A stretch of DNA of 64,000 nucleotides from NCBI GenBank assembly GCA_002690805.1, contig NZFW01000020.1, positions 25,474 to 89,473 of the forward strand, in the 5' to 3' direction. The position numbers and the translations under genes are program-made. The DNA is from Flavobacteriaceae bacterium. Lineage in GTDB: Bacteria > Bacteroidota > Bacteroidia > Flavobacteriales > Flavobacteriaceae. Positions 46,832 through 59,300 of this stretch are shown here, in pieces. The notes below the pieces were generated by a model that was not told the DNA's origin, made no database searches, and saw nothing but the letters and a program-made list of their open reading frames with translations. Positions within the stretch are counted from its first letter, which is position 1. The number at the start of each line of letters is the position of its first letter.

Positions 46832-48169
46832 TTAGTTTTCATTTGCCCATAACAATCTCTCTTGATTATTAAAGGGCCATGGAGCCCCATTATTTTCAAT
46901 ATTTCCCATCATATTATTTAGATCTCCAGGAGCGGAAGATTGTTCCATAACTAAATATTGTCGCATATCCATTATTATAGATAAAGGATCAATTCCAATA
47001 GGACAAGCTTCTACACACGCATTACAAGATGTACAAGCCCAAAGTTCTTCAGGGGAAATATAATCATTTAGAAGTTCTTTTCCGTCAGGAATAAATTTCT
47101 TGTTATTTATTCTATAGTTATCTCCAACTTCAGTTAATCTATCACGAGTATCCATCATTATTTTTCTGGGGGATAGTTTTTTACCAGTCTGATTTGCTGG
47201 ACATTCACTGGTGCACCTTCCACATTCAGTACAAGAATAAGCATTTAATAGTTGAACCCAATTCATATCAATTACATCTGAGACACCGAATTTTTCTGGT
47301 GGAGAATCAGATGAATTTACAGCATAGGGATCTGCATTTGGATCTAACATTAATTTAACTTCTTTTGTAACATTAGCATTATTCTTAAACCTACCCTTAG
47401 AATCAAGATTAGCAAAAAATGTATTTGGAAAAGCTAATAGTATATGCAGGTGCTTGGAGTAGTATAGATAATTTGCAAAAATTAAAATTCCAATAATGTG
47501 TAACCACCAAAAAACCCTTTCTAAAATAATTAAATTGGATTGAGAAAAATCATTAAATAAAGGTTGTAAATATTTTGAAATTGGAAATGAACCTGCATTT
47601 ATATAATTTGGAGTATTTAAGTCCTGTAATAAAGAGTCAGTGGCATTCATAGAAAGAAATAAAAACATCAAAACAATTTCAAAATAGAGAATAACGTCTG
47701 CATCATATTTAGGCCACCCTTTCATCTCTGGATTCATAAACCTTTTAATCTTGATCATATTTCGTCTGATCCAAAAAACAACAACTGATATTATCACTAA
47801 AAAAGCTAATATTTCAAATGTTGCTGTTAGAAAATTATAAAAACTTCCCATGAATGGTGCAAAAACTCTATGAGTTCCAAGTATTCCATCAGTAACAATT
47901 TCAAGTAACTCTACATTAATCAAAATAAAACCGACATATACAACTACATGTAAAACTCCAGAAATGGGTCTATGAATCATTTTAGTTTGACCAAGGGCTA
48001 AAAGGATCATGTTTTTCCATCTTTCTGACTTATTATCATACCTGTCAATATCTTTTCCCAGCTTGATGTTGTAGATTAATTTTTTAATGTTTAAAACAAA
48101 GAAACCTATTCCTATCGAAAGGATTATAAAGAATAAAAAGTTTGGCATTAATTCCATTAAATTAATCAA
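46832..48169 (-). CDS. Membrane-anchored 4Fe-4S (HdrD/GlpC-like) oxidoreductase subunit
   Basis: N-terminal TM segments; CTECGRCTSECPANQTGKKLSPRK and CTSCNACVEACPIGIDPLS ferredoxin motifs. Confidence 0.92.
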   Translation of the reverse strand: MINLMELMPNFLFFIILSIGIGFFVLNIKKLIYNIKLGKDIDRYDNKSERWKNMILLALGQTKMIHRPISGVLHVVVYVGFILINVELLEIVTDGILGTHRVFAPFMGSFYNFLTATFEILAFLVIISVVVFWIRRNMIKIKRFMNPEMKGWPKYDADVILYFEIVLMFLFLSMNATDSLLQDLNTPNYINAGSFPISKYLQPLFNDFSQSNLIILERVFWWLHIIGILIFANYLYYSKHLHILLAFPNTFFANLDSKGRFKNNANVTKEVKLMLDPNADPYAVNSSDSPPEKFGVSDVIDMNWVQLLNAYSCTECGRCTSECPANQTGKKLSPRKIMMDTRDRLTEVGDNYRINNKKFIPDGKELLNDYISPEELWACTSCNACVEACPIGIDPLSIIMDMRQYLVMEQSSAPGDLNNMMGNIENNGAPWPFNNQERLLWANEN

Positions 48170-49105
48170 TTATTCATCTATGGATTTTTCCTTCTTTCCG
48201 AATATTGAAAAATGAACATATCGTTTAGGATTTTGCTTTAGATCTTTGATAAGGACATTCATAGAGTTTGAAACTTCATTTAATCTATTGTATAATGAAT
48301 CATCTTTAAGAAACTTACCAACTGAACCTTCTCCTTTATCAAGAGATATAAATAACTTATTGATATTATTAGCGACAGTTTCATACTTTTTTACAGTAGA
48401 GTTAAAATTAATAGCAGAAATAGAATCAGTGATAACTGATAAGTTTTCTGAGGTGACATTTAGATTATTCATAGTATTTGAAAAAGCATCCTGGTTAGCA
48501 ATTAATAAATCAGCCAATACTGAGGAAGCATTATTTATATTTTCTAGTGAAATACTTAAGTTTTCTAGAGTGTTTTTTAAATTATTTTGGGTATTAACAT
48601 TTAAAACATTACTGACTCCAACAAATAATGAATCAACACTAGTGAGAGTACTGACTATCTTTTCTTGAAGTGGAGCAATTTGACGGTTTACAAGTTCTGT
48701 AAATCCTGGCTTAATGGAGGATTTTAGTGTGTCTCCAGTCTTCACTAATTTTTTTGAATCAAAATTTGGAATTATTGATACTGCCTTGCCACCAATAAGT
48801 CCAGTCTCATAAAGCACAGCTTTACTTTGATTTGAGAAATTAATATCACCCCTTATATTCATTGTAATTAAAATTTTTGTGGATCCAGGAAGAAAGTCTG
48901 CTTGAGTTACAGAACCGATAGATAATCCATTTAGGGTAATTTTAGCACCAGGTATCAGACCCTCTATCTCAGGATAGATAGTATAAATTATTTTTTGACT
49001 TTTAAGAAGAGATTGTCCCTTTAAAAAATTATAACCGAAAATAAACATCAAAAGGCCACAAGCAACTAGAATAAAAGCCTTAATTTCTTTAGAAATCTTA
49101 ATCAT
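48170..49105 (-). CDS. MlaD/MCE domain protein
   Basis: IYTIYPEIEGLIPGAKITLNGLSIGSVTQADFLPGSTKILITMNIRGDI...LIGGKAVSIIPNF. Confidence 0.92.
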   Translation of the reverse strand: MIKISKEIKAFILVACGLLMFIFGYNFLKGQSLLKSQKIIYTIYPEIEGLIPGAKITLNGLSIGSVTQADFLPGSTKILITMNIRGDINFSNQSKAVLYETGLIGGKAVSIIPNFDSKKLVKTGDTLKSSIKPGFTELVNRQIAPLQEKIVSTLTSVDSLFVGVSNVLNVNTQNNLKNTLENLSISLENINNASSVLADLLIANQDAFSNTMNNLNVTSENLSVITDSISAINFNSTVKKYETVANNINKLFISLDKGEGSVGKFLKDDSLYNRLNEVSNSMNVLIKDLKQNPKRYVHFSIFGKKEKSIDE

Positions 49106-49143
49106 ATCACAAATCTAGGCAAATTCGATTGTGAATTAATATT

Positions 49144-50244
49144 TTATTCAATTTTTTTAGCTTCTTCAATAGAAATAACTTTATCGTTAAAAAAAGCAAC
49201 TATAAAGGCTGATTTAAAACCTTTATTCTTCGCTTTTTTTAAATCTTTTTTTGCACTTTTATATTTTAACGAATTTCCATAATAATATCTGTATGTTTCT
49301 CCACTTTTTATTCGGGTAATTGAATTTAATCTATTAAAATTATAAGATTTTGTTTCAATTTTATTTTTACTTGCAGAAATTTGAACTTTATAGGAAATTG
49401 ATTTTGTTAATTCGACTTTATCCTTAGAAATTGAGCCAGTAATCAATGGAGTAAACTTTTCGACTGAAACGAATGTATTTAGCTGATTTTTATAATTAAT
49501 AATAGCTTTTGAGATGGTTTTTGCCATAGAGTTTTGGCCTTCTTTTGAATTTAAATAAGCTCCTTCCTTCTTATTTGTTAAAAAACCAGTTTCGACTAAT
49601 ACGCTGGGCATATATGTATATTTTAAAACAATAAAACCAGCCTGTTTTACAGTACGATCTTTTCTTCCTAAAACACTAACAAAACTCTTTTGAATTGATG
49701 TTGCTGCAACGATACTTTGTTCTAAATACTCTTCCTGCATAAGCAATAGACTAATTATTGACTCAGGATTATTTGGATCAAAACCGTCATAATTTTTTTC
49801 ATAGTCATCCTCTAGAAAAATCACAGAATTTTCTTTCTTTGCAACCTCAAAATTTCGTTCATTAGCATGGAGTCCTAAAACAAAAGTTCCAGCTCCATAT
49901 GCTTTTGGTGAAGTAAAAGCATCGCAGTGAATAGAAATAAATAAATCTGCATTTGCATCATTAGCTATTTGTGCTCTTTTTAAAAGGTCAACATACCTAT
50001 CATCTTTTCGAGTGTAAATAACCTTAATATCTTTATTCCTTGAAAGTAATTTTCCAATTTCTAGAGTAATCGTTAAAGCGATTTCTTTTTCTAAATATCC
50101 ATTTCCTCTATTTCCAGAATCATGACCACCATGACCTGCATCAAGGACAACAATAAATTTATCTTTTAATTTATCATTATTATTTGCCATTACTGAAAAT
50201 GAAAATAAAAGAATAAATATGAAATTTAATATGAGAATTTTCAT
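49144..50244 (-). CDS. N-acetylmuramoyl-L-alanine amidase (Amidase_3)
   Basis: VVLDAGHGGHDSGNRGNGYLEKEIAL; ADLFISIHCDAF; VLVETGFLTNKKEG. Confidence 0.95.
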   Translation of the reverse strand: MKILILNFIFILLFSFSVMANNNDKLKDKFIVVLDAGHGGHDSGNRGNGYLEKEIALTITLEIGKLLSRNKDIKVIYTRKDDRYVDLLKRAQIANDANADLFISIHCDAFTSPKAYGAGTFVLGLHANERNFEVAKKENSVIFLEDDYEKNYDGFDPNNPESIISLLLMQEEYLEQSIVAATSIQKSFVSVLGRKDRTVKQAGFIVLKYTYMPSVLVETGFLTNKKEGAYLNSKEGQNSMAKTISKAIINYKNQLNTFVSVEKFTPLITGSISKDKVELTKSISYKVQISASKNKIETKSYNFNRLNSITRIKSGETYRYYYGNSLKYKSAKKDLKKAKNKGFKSAFIVAFFNDKVISIEEAKKIE

Positions 50245-50265
50245 TTCATTAACTTTACTTTACCA

Positions 50266-50293
50266 TTGAACTACAAAAATATCCTTAATTTTG
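50266..50293 (+). promoter_or_regulatory. Promoter TTG-N17-TAATTTTG upstream of lptD
   Basis: TTG 50266-50268; TAATTTTG 50286-50293. Confidence 0.5.
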
Positions 50294-50333
50294 AATTTAT
50301 ATTAGCTCCTATACAAATTTAAGAGGTTTCATC

Positions 50334-52982
50334 TTGCGGTCAAAGTTTAGTTATACATCATTATTGTTTATATTTTTTTGGAATGCATTTGTCCATGGAC
50401 AGTCTGATTCATTGTCTATTGGTGATGAAAGTCTAAAAAAAGAAATAATAATTGACAGTACTGATGTTTCGGTGGATGAACCACTCCTGCTTGATATGAT
50501 TACGTATAAAGCAAAAGATTCTGTTAGAATTAATAGAACTAAAAACAAAATCTCTTTATACAACGAAGCAGAATTATATTATGGTGATATAACACTTCGT
50601 TCAGGTATTATAGTTCTTGATTATAAAGAAAAGGAAGTTTATGCAGGGAGAATAATTGATACCAGTGGAACATTAGTTCAATATCCATTTTTTAAACAAG
50701 GTATTAATGAAATAAATCCTGATTCAATCAGATACAATTTTGATACTCAAAAAGCTTTAATATGGAATTCTAAGACAGAACAGGGAGGAATGAATGTTTA
50801 TTCAAATTACACAAAAAAACAAAATGACTCTGTTTATTACATAAAAGATGCAAGAGTAACTACTGGAGGAGAATTAGATGATGCTGATTACTATTTCAGG
50901 GTTAGAAAAGGAAAGCTTGTACCGGGCGGTAAAATAGTTACAGGATTTACAAATATGTATATTGCAGATGTGCCTACACCACTAATGCTACCCTTTGCTT
51001 ATTTCCCAACTACTCAAAATCAATCATCAGGTTTTATTTTTCCTTCTATTGGTGAAAATAACAATAGAGGATATGCAATTCAAAATGGAGGCTACTATTT
51101 TAATTTATCTGATTATTTTAACCTAGCCCTTATTGGTGATTATTATACAAATGGAAGTTATGGTATTAGAGCAGATACTCAATATAAAAAAATGTATAAT
51201 TATAATGGGAATTTGAGTTTTAGATATGAAAACTTAGTCACTGGAGAAAGAGGGTTTTCAGACTATTCTAAATCTACCGTTTTTAATTTTAGATGGTCAC
51301 ACTCAAAAGACCAAAAAGCTTCTCCATATTCTACTTTTTCTGCATCAGTTAATTTTGGTAGTAGTGATTATTATCAGCAATCCGTTAATCAATTAAATAA
51401 TCCTAATTTTCTAAACAATAATTTAAGTTCCTCAATATCATATTCTAAAACATTTCCTGGAAGTCCTAGAGTTAATATTTCCCTTACATCATCAATGTCT
51501 CAAAATTCACAAACACAAAACGTAAATTTAACATTACCAACACTCCAAGCCAATATGGAGAGAATTTTTCCATTTGCACCAAAAGAAGGTGGAAAGAAAG
51601 GTATAATTCAAAATATAAATTTCCAATATACTTCAAGAGTTGAAAACAGAATAATTACCACAGAAGATAATTTATTTAAGTCTGATATGTTTAAGGAGGC
51701 TAGATCAGGTATTGTTCACAACATACCATTGAGTACGAATTTTAAAGTTTTAAAACATTTAAGTTTTAGTCTTGGTAGTGCTTACCAAGAGGTTTGGCCC
51801 CCACAAACAATAAGATTTAATGACTACAATGAGAAGCTAGATATGGTCGTTAAAGATACAATAAATGAGTTTGATGCATTTAGAACATATAATCTAAATT
51901 CAAGTATCGGAACTACAATATATGGGATTTTTAATTTTGGAGAGGATAAAAAAATTCAATCAATTAGACATACTATTCGTCCTTCAGTTTCCTATAACTA
52001 TAATCCCAGCTTTGAGGATCAATACTATGATGAATATATAATTGATGCAAATGGAAATACAGCTTCATATACAAGATTTCAAGGAGGTTTGTTTGGAGCG
52101 CCAGGAAATTCTTTTTCAAGCAGTTTAGGAATAACCATTAATAATACTTTTGAGGCAAAAATTACAGACAAAGACACTACAAAAGTTGAACCAAAAAAAA
52201 TAAAACTCTTAAATAATTTAAATTTATCTACCAGCTATAATATAGCTGCGGATTCATTAAATTGGTCACCTGTAAGAATGACCACAGGATTTGCAGCACT
52301 TAAAAATAAATTAAACTTAAACCTTGGGGCAACTTTTGATCCCTATGCTTTGGATGAAAATAAAAGACGATACGGTACATTCAACTTTAAAAATGGAGGT
52401 TCGTTATTAAGAATGACAAGTGCCAATATTAATATGAATTTTAAAATATCTAATAAAGACTTTAATAAAGGGAAAAATAGTTCTGATCAAGATGATAAAA
52501 CCAAAGATGATGATGATGATGAAGAAACTTCATCAAGCGGAGGAAGAGGTGATGGGCTTTTCGGTCGAGCTGTTAAACTTGACGGTAGTAGAACGAATCA
52601 ATTCAAACAATCTATGTCAGAGAATAAATATCCTTTCTATAAGTCAAAAATACCCTGGGATTTTCGAATTGCATGGTCCTTTACATATAGTAATCGAAAA
52701 CAAGAACGTGAAATTTCAAATAATTCATTGATGTTTAGCTCTAACATAACATTGACTCCAAAATGGCAAATTTCAGCTTCGTCTGGGTATGATTTTAAAG
52801 GGAAAGGTTTTACATATACTTCATTGGGATTCGATAGGGATTTAAAAAGTTGGAGAATGAGTTTTGATTGGGTACCTTTCTCAAATAGAGCCTCTTGGAA
52901 CTTTTTTATTGGAATTAAATCAGGCTTATTGAGTGATATAAAGTATGAGAAAAATAGAGAACCAGATAGAAAATTAAACTAA
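50334..52982 (+). CDS. lptD: LPS-assembly protein LptD (OstA-like), TTG start
   Basis: Signal peptide; OstA-like N-terminal region, GFIFPSIGENNNRGYAIQNGGYYFNLSDYFNLALIGDYYTNGSYG; C-terminal beta-barrel. Confidence 0.9.
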   Translation: MRSKFSYTSLLFIFFWNAFVHGQSDSLSIGDESLKKEIIIDSTDVSVDEPLLLDMITYKAKDSVRINRTKNKISLYNEAELYYGDITLRSGIIVLDYKEKEVYAGRIIDTSGTLVQYPFFKQGINEINPDSIRYNFDTQKALIWNSKTEQGGMNVYSNYTKKQNDSVYYIKDARVTTGGELDDADYYFRVRKGKLVPGGKIVTGFTNMYIADVPTPLMLPFAYFPTTQNQSSGFIFPSIGENNNRGYAIQNGGYYFNLSDYFNLALIGDYYTNGSYGIRADTQYKKMYNYNGNLSFRYENLVTGERGFSDYSKSTVFNFRWSHSKDQKASPYSTFSASVNFGSSDYYQQSVNQLNNPNFLNNNLSSSISYSKTFPGSPRVNISLTSSMSQNSQTQNVNLTLPTLQANMERIFPFAPKEGGKKGIIQNINFQYTSRVENRIITTEDNLFKSDMFKEARSGIVHNIPLSTNFKVLKHLSFSLGSAYQEVWPPQTIRFNDYNEKLDMVVKDTINEFDAFRTYNLNSSIGTTIYGIFNFGEDKKIQSIRHTIRPSVSYNYNPSFEDQYYDEYIIDANGNTASYTRFQGGLFGAPGNSFSSSLGITINNTFEAKITDKDTTKVEPKKIKLLNNLNLSTSYNIAADSLNWSPVRMTTGFAALKNKLNLNLGATFDPYALDENKRRYGTFNFKNGGSLLRMTSANINMNFKISNKDFNKGKNSSDQDDKTKDDDDDEETSSSGGRGDGLFGRAVKLDGSRTNQFKQSMSENKYPFYKSKIPWDFRIAWSFTYSNRKQEREISNNSLMFSSNITLTPKWQISASSGYDFKGKGFTYTSLGFDRDLKSWRMSFDWVPFSNRASWNFFIGIKSGLLSDIKYEKNREPDRKLN

Positions 52983-52987
52983 AACAT

Positions 52988-53368
52988 ATGAATAAAAAAA
53001 TTATATTAACCAATGATGCTCCTTCTCCAATAGGACCATATAGTCAAGCTATATTGATTAACAACACATTATATATTTCTGGTCAGATTCCTTTGACACC
53101 TAAAATGAATTTGATAGAAAATGATCTAAACAATGAAGTCAAGCAGGTAATGGAAAATCTTGGAGCTATTCTCAATGCTGCTAAGATGGAATTCACTAAT
53201 GTTGTTAAAAGCACAATTTATTTAAATAATATGGACAATTTTGAAAAGGTTAATAAAATCTATGGACAGTATTTTGATAATAAATTAGCTCCAGCAAGAG
53301 AGACTGTGGCAGTTAAAACTTTACCAAAAAATGTTAGAGTTGAAATAAGTATGATAGCATATAGATGA
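52988..53368 (+). CDS. RidA family protein (enamine/imine deaminase)
   Basis: APSPIGPYSQAILINNTLYISGQIPL; PARETVAVKTLPKNVRVEISMIAY. Confidence 0.95.
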   Translation: MNKKIILTNDAPSPIGPYSQAILINNTLYISGQIPLTPKMNLIENDLNNEVKQVMENLGAILNAAKMEFTNVVKSTIYLNNMDNFEKVNKIYGQYFDNKLAPARETVAVKTLPKNVRVEISMIAYR

Positions 53369-53376
53369 AAAAATGT

Positions 53377-54234
53377 CTAAGTATCAATTTGCAACTTGTG
53401 GTATTTTAATAGACCATCAATTGGCCTCATTATTATATTTCCGATTTTTAGATTATAATCATCTAAGATTTCTTTAATTTCATCTTTAAGATAAAAAGCA
53501 ATTGATCCAACAAAATGAATTGGAACTTCCTTACAGTTATCAAATTGTAAAATTTGATGTTCAATAAATCTCTTAAGTCCTTTTCTAATTATTTCTCTCA
53601 TAAAGGGATGTTTTTTTCTAATTATTAGAAACTTAGCAAATGTTGCTAGATAAGTATTGGGATTTTCTTTTCTATATATATTTTCTTTAATTGTATCGGG
53701 ATCAACTTTAAATTCTTTTTCAAAAGATTTTATAAATTCTGTTGGCAATTCATTAAAATAATAGCTTCTTAATAACTGTTTTCCATAAAAATTTCCACTA
53801 GCTTCATCCATTAAAACATAACCAAGAGAAACTATTCTTTGTTCTATATCATTACCATCATAATATGTGCAATTTGACCCAGTACCTAGAATACAAACTA
53901 TTGAAGGATCTCCTTTTTTAAAGGCAGAATAAACAGCCGCATAAGTGTCTTCTTTAATATCTAATTTAGCATTACAAAATATTTCTTTAAATATCTTCTC
54001 AATTCTCTTGGAAGAAGACTCTACCCCACATCCTGCTCCATAAAAAAATAATTGAGAAACTTCATCTCTATTTTGAAATAGATCATAATTATTAATTATT
54101 CTTTCTTTTAAAATAGAGCTTGATAAAACTTGTGGATTTAGACCTAAAGTTTGTGTTGAAAATAAAACAGAGCCTTTGTCATCTATTGCTATCCAATCAG
54201 TCTTTGTAGACCCACTATCAACAACTAAAATCAT
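53377..54234 (-). CDS. BadF/BadG-type N-acetylglucosamine kinase-like ATPase
   Basis: ILVVDSGSTKTDWIAID; ILGTGSNCTYYDG; GSIAFYLKDEI. Confidence 0.88.
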   Translation of the reverse strand: MILVVDSGSTKTDWIAIDDKGSVLFSTQTLGLNPQVLSSSILKERIINNYDLFQNRDEVSQLFFYGAGCGVESSSKRIEKIFKEIFCNAKLDIKEDTYAAVYSAFKKGDPSIVCILGTGSNCTYYDGNDIEQRIVSLGYVLMDEASGNFYGKQLLRSYYFNELPTEFIKSFEKEFKVDPDTIKENIYRKENPNTYLATFAKFLIIRKKHPFMREIIRKGLKRFIEHQILQFDNCKEVPIHFVGSIAFYLKDEIKEILDDYNLKIGNIIMRPIDGLLKYHKLQIDT

Positions 54235-54236
54235 AA

Positions 54237-55244
<1,008 letters not shown>

Positions 55245-55266
55245 TTAATTAAAAATTAATTTTTTT

Positions 55267-56250
55267 TTATATCGATAAAATTTCTGAAACTCGTATTAAA
55301 TTTTTATTAATATCTGTTTTACCTTTTACCGCATCCACTAAAGGGCTTAAAACCATTTTCTGGTTATTTATTCCAACCATAACATTATGACTTCCTTTTA
55401 AAAGGGAGTCGATTGCATAAACACCCATTCTTGAAGCTAAAACCCTATCAAAACATGTAGGCCTACCGCCTCTTTGTATGTGTCCTAGGACAGAAACTCT
55501 AACTTCATAATCTGGCATATTATTTTCTACATATGAAGCAATTTCAAAAATATTTTTTCCTGTTTTATCACCTTCTGCAATCATAACAATACTTGATGTT
55601 TTTCCAGATTTTTGACTTATTCTTAGAGAATCTAACAACCTATCTAAACCCATATCTTCTTCTGGAATTAAAATTTCTTCGGCACCAGCACCTATTCCGG
55701 CATTTAAGGCAATATGTCCAGCATCACGACCCATTACTTCAACAAAAAATAATCGATTATGCGAAATAGCAGTATCTCTAATTTTATCAATCGATTCAAC
55801 TACTGTGTTAATGGCTGTATCAAATCCAATAGTAAAACTAGTACCAAAAATATCGTTATCAATAGTCCCAGGAATTCCTATTATTGGTAATTTGTGCTCT
55901 TCATAAAACTTGATTGCGCCGGTAAAAGATCCGTCTCCTCCTATCACAACCAAAGCATCAATTTGATATTCATTTATTTTTTTAAATGCTTTTTTTCTTC
56001 CTTGTTTGGAATAAAACTCCTTACATCTTGCAGTTTTAAGAATTGTGCCTCCTTTATTAATAATATTATTTACACTTCTTGCGTTTAAAGGTTTGATTAA
56101 CCCATCAATCATTCCCTGATAGCCTTTGTAAATACCAAAACATTCAATACCATTAAAAACACTTGACCTAACAACTGCCCTAACTGCCGCATTCATTCCA
56201 GGTGCATCTCCACCAGAAGTTAAAACTCCAATTTTTCTTATTTTATTCAT
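55267..56250 (-). CDS. pfkA: 6-phosphofructokinase
   Basis: GVLTSGGDAPGMNAAVRAVVR; VIGGDGSFTGA; GIPGTIDNDI; GHIQRGGRPTCFDRV. Confidence 0.97.
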   Translation of the reverse strand: MNKIRKIGVLTSGGDAPGMNAAVRAVVRSSVFNGIECFGIYKGYQGMIDGLIKPLNARSVNNIINKGGTILKTARCKEFYSKQGRKKAFKKINEYQIDALVVIGGDGSFTGAIKFYEEHKLPIIGIPGTIDNDIFGTSFTIGFDTAINTVVESIDKIRDTAISHNRLFFVEVMGRDAGHIALNAGIGAGAEEILIPEEDMGLDRLLDSLRISQKSGKTSSIVMIAEGDKTGKNIFEIASYVENNMPDYEVRVSVLGHIQRGGRPTCFDRVLASRMGVYAIDSLLKGSHNVMVGINNQKMVLSPLVDAVKGKTDINKNLIRVSEILSI

Positions 56251-56339
56251 TTAAATCAAACAGATTGCAAATTTAGCTATTCTACATGGCAAAAAAAAAC
56301 TAAGTTCTAATTTAAATCTAGCCTAAACTCTTGAATCAC

Positions 56340-59300
56340 TCATTTATTTGATTCTTTAATTATTAAATTAATTAACTCTTTAAAGTTATTGAAATCAACA
56401 TTATAAGAAAGACCCATACCTTGAGTATATCCTAATTTATCCCCTATATACCTAAACTCATTTTCTTTATTAAAAACCTTGGCCTTAAGTGAGCCATCTT
56501 CATTTAAAATAAAATCAATTTGAACATCTCCAACAATTAGAGTTTCATTCACTCCGCCAATCGGTACACCGATTTTACCATTTATTAAAATTTTATCACT
56601 CACTTGAGTTGAAAGAGTTAATCCAAGTCTATCCTCAGAAAAAACATCCAAATTATTGTTTTTATCGCCTTTGAGATAGTTAATACCAACTTTAAGCTTC
56701 TCGTCACTATCACCAATTATTGAATTGAATAAATCAGACGCTTTCTCATATAAATTATTTGTTATTCCCTGAACAGACAGACTTACATCATTAATAAATA
56801 TTCCCTGAGACAAAAGAGAAATAGCTTGAAGCTGTCTGGTTTGGGGGTCTAATAAACGATAATTAATTTCTGAAACTACAGTAGCATTTGTGTTTGGAAA
56901 AGAAATTTCAAAATTTGGATTGTCAGGTTTCAACAAATTCCCTTGTAGGTTAATTTCAACATTGGTGGGGATTTTTTTATTAAAATTTGGATTATCCAGC
57001 AAGAGGGCTGGATTTGCACCTCCAGGAACCTCATATAATGCGTTCAAATTCATTTGAGCACCCAAAGGGTTTCCATCCCAAACAATAGTACCACCTTGTT
57101 CCAAATCAAATTTTTTATCAAGAATACCAAAATTCTTAAAGTTGTATATGCCTTCAGTAGTTGTGAAATTTCCAAAAATGTTAAATTTTCCCTTGGTATT
57201 TGTTTCCATCAATAGTCTTCCATTTCCCCTTCCACTTAAAAAACTTCCAGAAGACTGATCAATTACTATTTCAACCTCTGCATCGTTATTTATGTCTAGT
57301 TCAAAAAACATTTCCAATCCTCTAGATTCTTTTATATCTTGAATTTTTTCATTTATATTATTTTCGTTAGGTACAGCTTTTTTATCTACAAATTTTATGA
57401 AGCTTAGATCTGTAAGTTCCTGTGTTTCTCTCCACGGAATTTTAATTGAAGTGCCAGGTGCTGTTGATCCAAAAAGTTCTAATTGGGGGTTTTTTGTGGA
57501 TCCCGACATTAATATTTGACCTAGAAAAAAACCTTTACCATAAAAAAGTGCATCTGGAGTTTTCTTTTTATCTAAAAGAAGAAGACCTTCAGAGTTTACA
57601 TTTAGATTCATATTCCAATTCTTAAAACTTGAATGAGAAAATTCGGCTGTTAAATTTGATTTTGTTTTAAAATTTTTATTAGAAATTTCAGTTGGCAAAA
57701 GCAGTAAAACATTCTTATCAAACTTAATTTTTGAATCATTAGATAAAGTATAATCTGTGTTGACGTATGGAATTGAAAAGCCTGATTTTACCAAATTAAC
57801 TTGACCATTAGTTTGAAGATTAGAAAAATCTCCCCAAATATTAAAATTACCATTTAATTGCCCATAAATATTTGATAAAGATTTTCTTCCTAATGATGAT
57901 AAAAACGAAATATCAAAATCAGATAATAAAACATCTAAATCAACCTTAGATATTTTAGAGTCTAAGATTAAACTTCCTTTTCCTGAAAATGTTTCTTTTA
58001 AATTTTTAATAACATTTAAATTAATTAAATATGATTTCAATAAATTATTACCTTTTATTTTAAATTCCAGGTCACCGACTAGGATTTTATTAACTATGAT
58101 ATCAGATGATTTTAGATATCCATTTAGGTTATTATCAATATTAGATCGTTTGATCTTCCAATTAGAATTTATATTTCCCTGAGTATTAAAATATTTATTT
58201 TGATTTAAAATTTTATTTAGTTTTAAATTTTTTATAGTTATGCCAAAGTCATAATCTTCATAATTATTAAAATAACCTTTAAATTCTATTTGAGATTTAT
58301 CAGAAAGTATCTCAAAATTTTTGACTTCAACTGAATTCTTATTAAAGTCATAAATTATATTTTTTTGCTTTGAACCTTCCAGGGTCCAACTAAATCCATT
58401 ATATAAAATTGATGAATCTGTTAAACGAAATACACTCCTACTGTCTGTTAGCTTATCAAAAATGAAATTTAAATCAAATCCATAATCACCTTCCTCAAGT
58501 GAATTTAACTGAGTACTTACAAGTAAATTATTTTTATAGCGCTTACTTAACAATGAAAAACTACCGAGATTTGAGCTGTTATAAATTATCTTACCTATTA
58601 ATAATTGACTATCTCTATTTGATGATTTGTTATCAATATTAATTTTTAGATCTTGGGCGTAAAAATTTAAATATTGGAAAAAAGGGACCTCTATATTCAA
58701 AAAGGACTTATAATTTTCATTACTTAAATATCCTGATAAGATGAAATCTTCTTTACTTTGAATATCAGGATTTAAAATATTAACAAGATCTTTTGATAAG
58801 GTAAAATCAAAGCTCATATTTTGATCCTTTGATAATTTTAATTTAGGAATGATTGGGAAAGTTTCTGCTAATGCATTATTCACTAATGGTTTAATTTTTG
58901 ATAAATCAAATTTTCCAACAGCTTCTCCAGAAAATAATGTTGAATTAATAATTGAGAAATTACGAGACTGATTTTTTAAAAAGCTATTAACATAGAAATC
59001 AGATGAACTTAGAGTCCCGTTTTTATGTTTAATTTTTAAGTCCTGAACGGTAAGAATAAGTGATGCTTCATCAATAGATTCAACTTCAATTTTACTTTTT
59101 AGAATTCCACTTAACTCAGCCTTTCCATTTCCTATTTTATTATTAAAATCTGACAGGTTTAGTGATGATAGATTAAGAATTGAGCTTATTTGATTGATTT
59201 TATTTGAAAAATCGTAATCAATTTTACTTGGTAAAACCCTAAGTCCTTTTGATGCCTCCCATATAATATTACCTTTTGCAAAATTACCAATACCACTGGC

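Noticed and set aside
48246-48668. 140-aa plus-strand ORF antisense to the MlaD gene
   Set aside because: Shadow ORF in a gene with strong family match; no domain pattern of its own
52492-52731. 79-aa out-of-frame ORF in lptD starting MIKPKMMMMMKK
   Set aside because: Arises from the GATGATGATGAT acidic linker of LptD read in another frame
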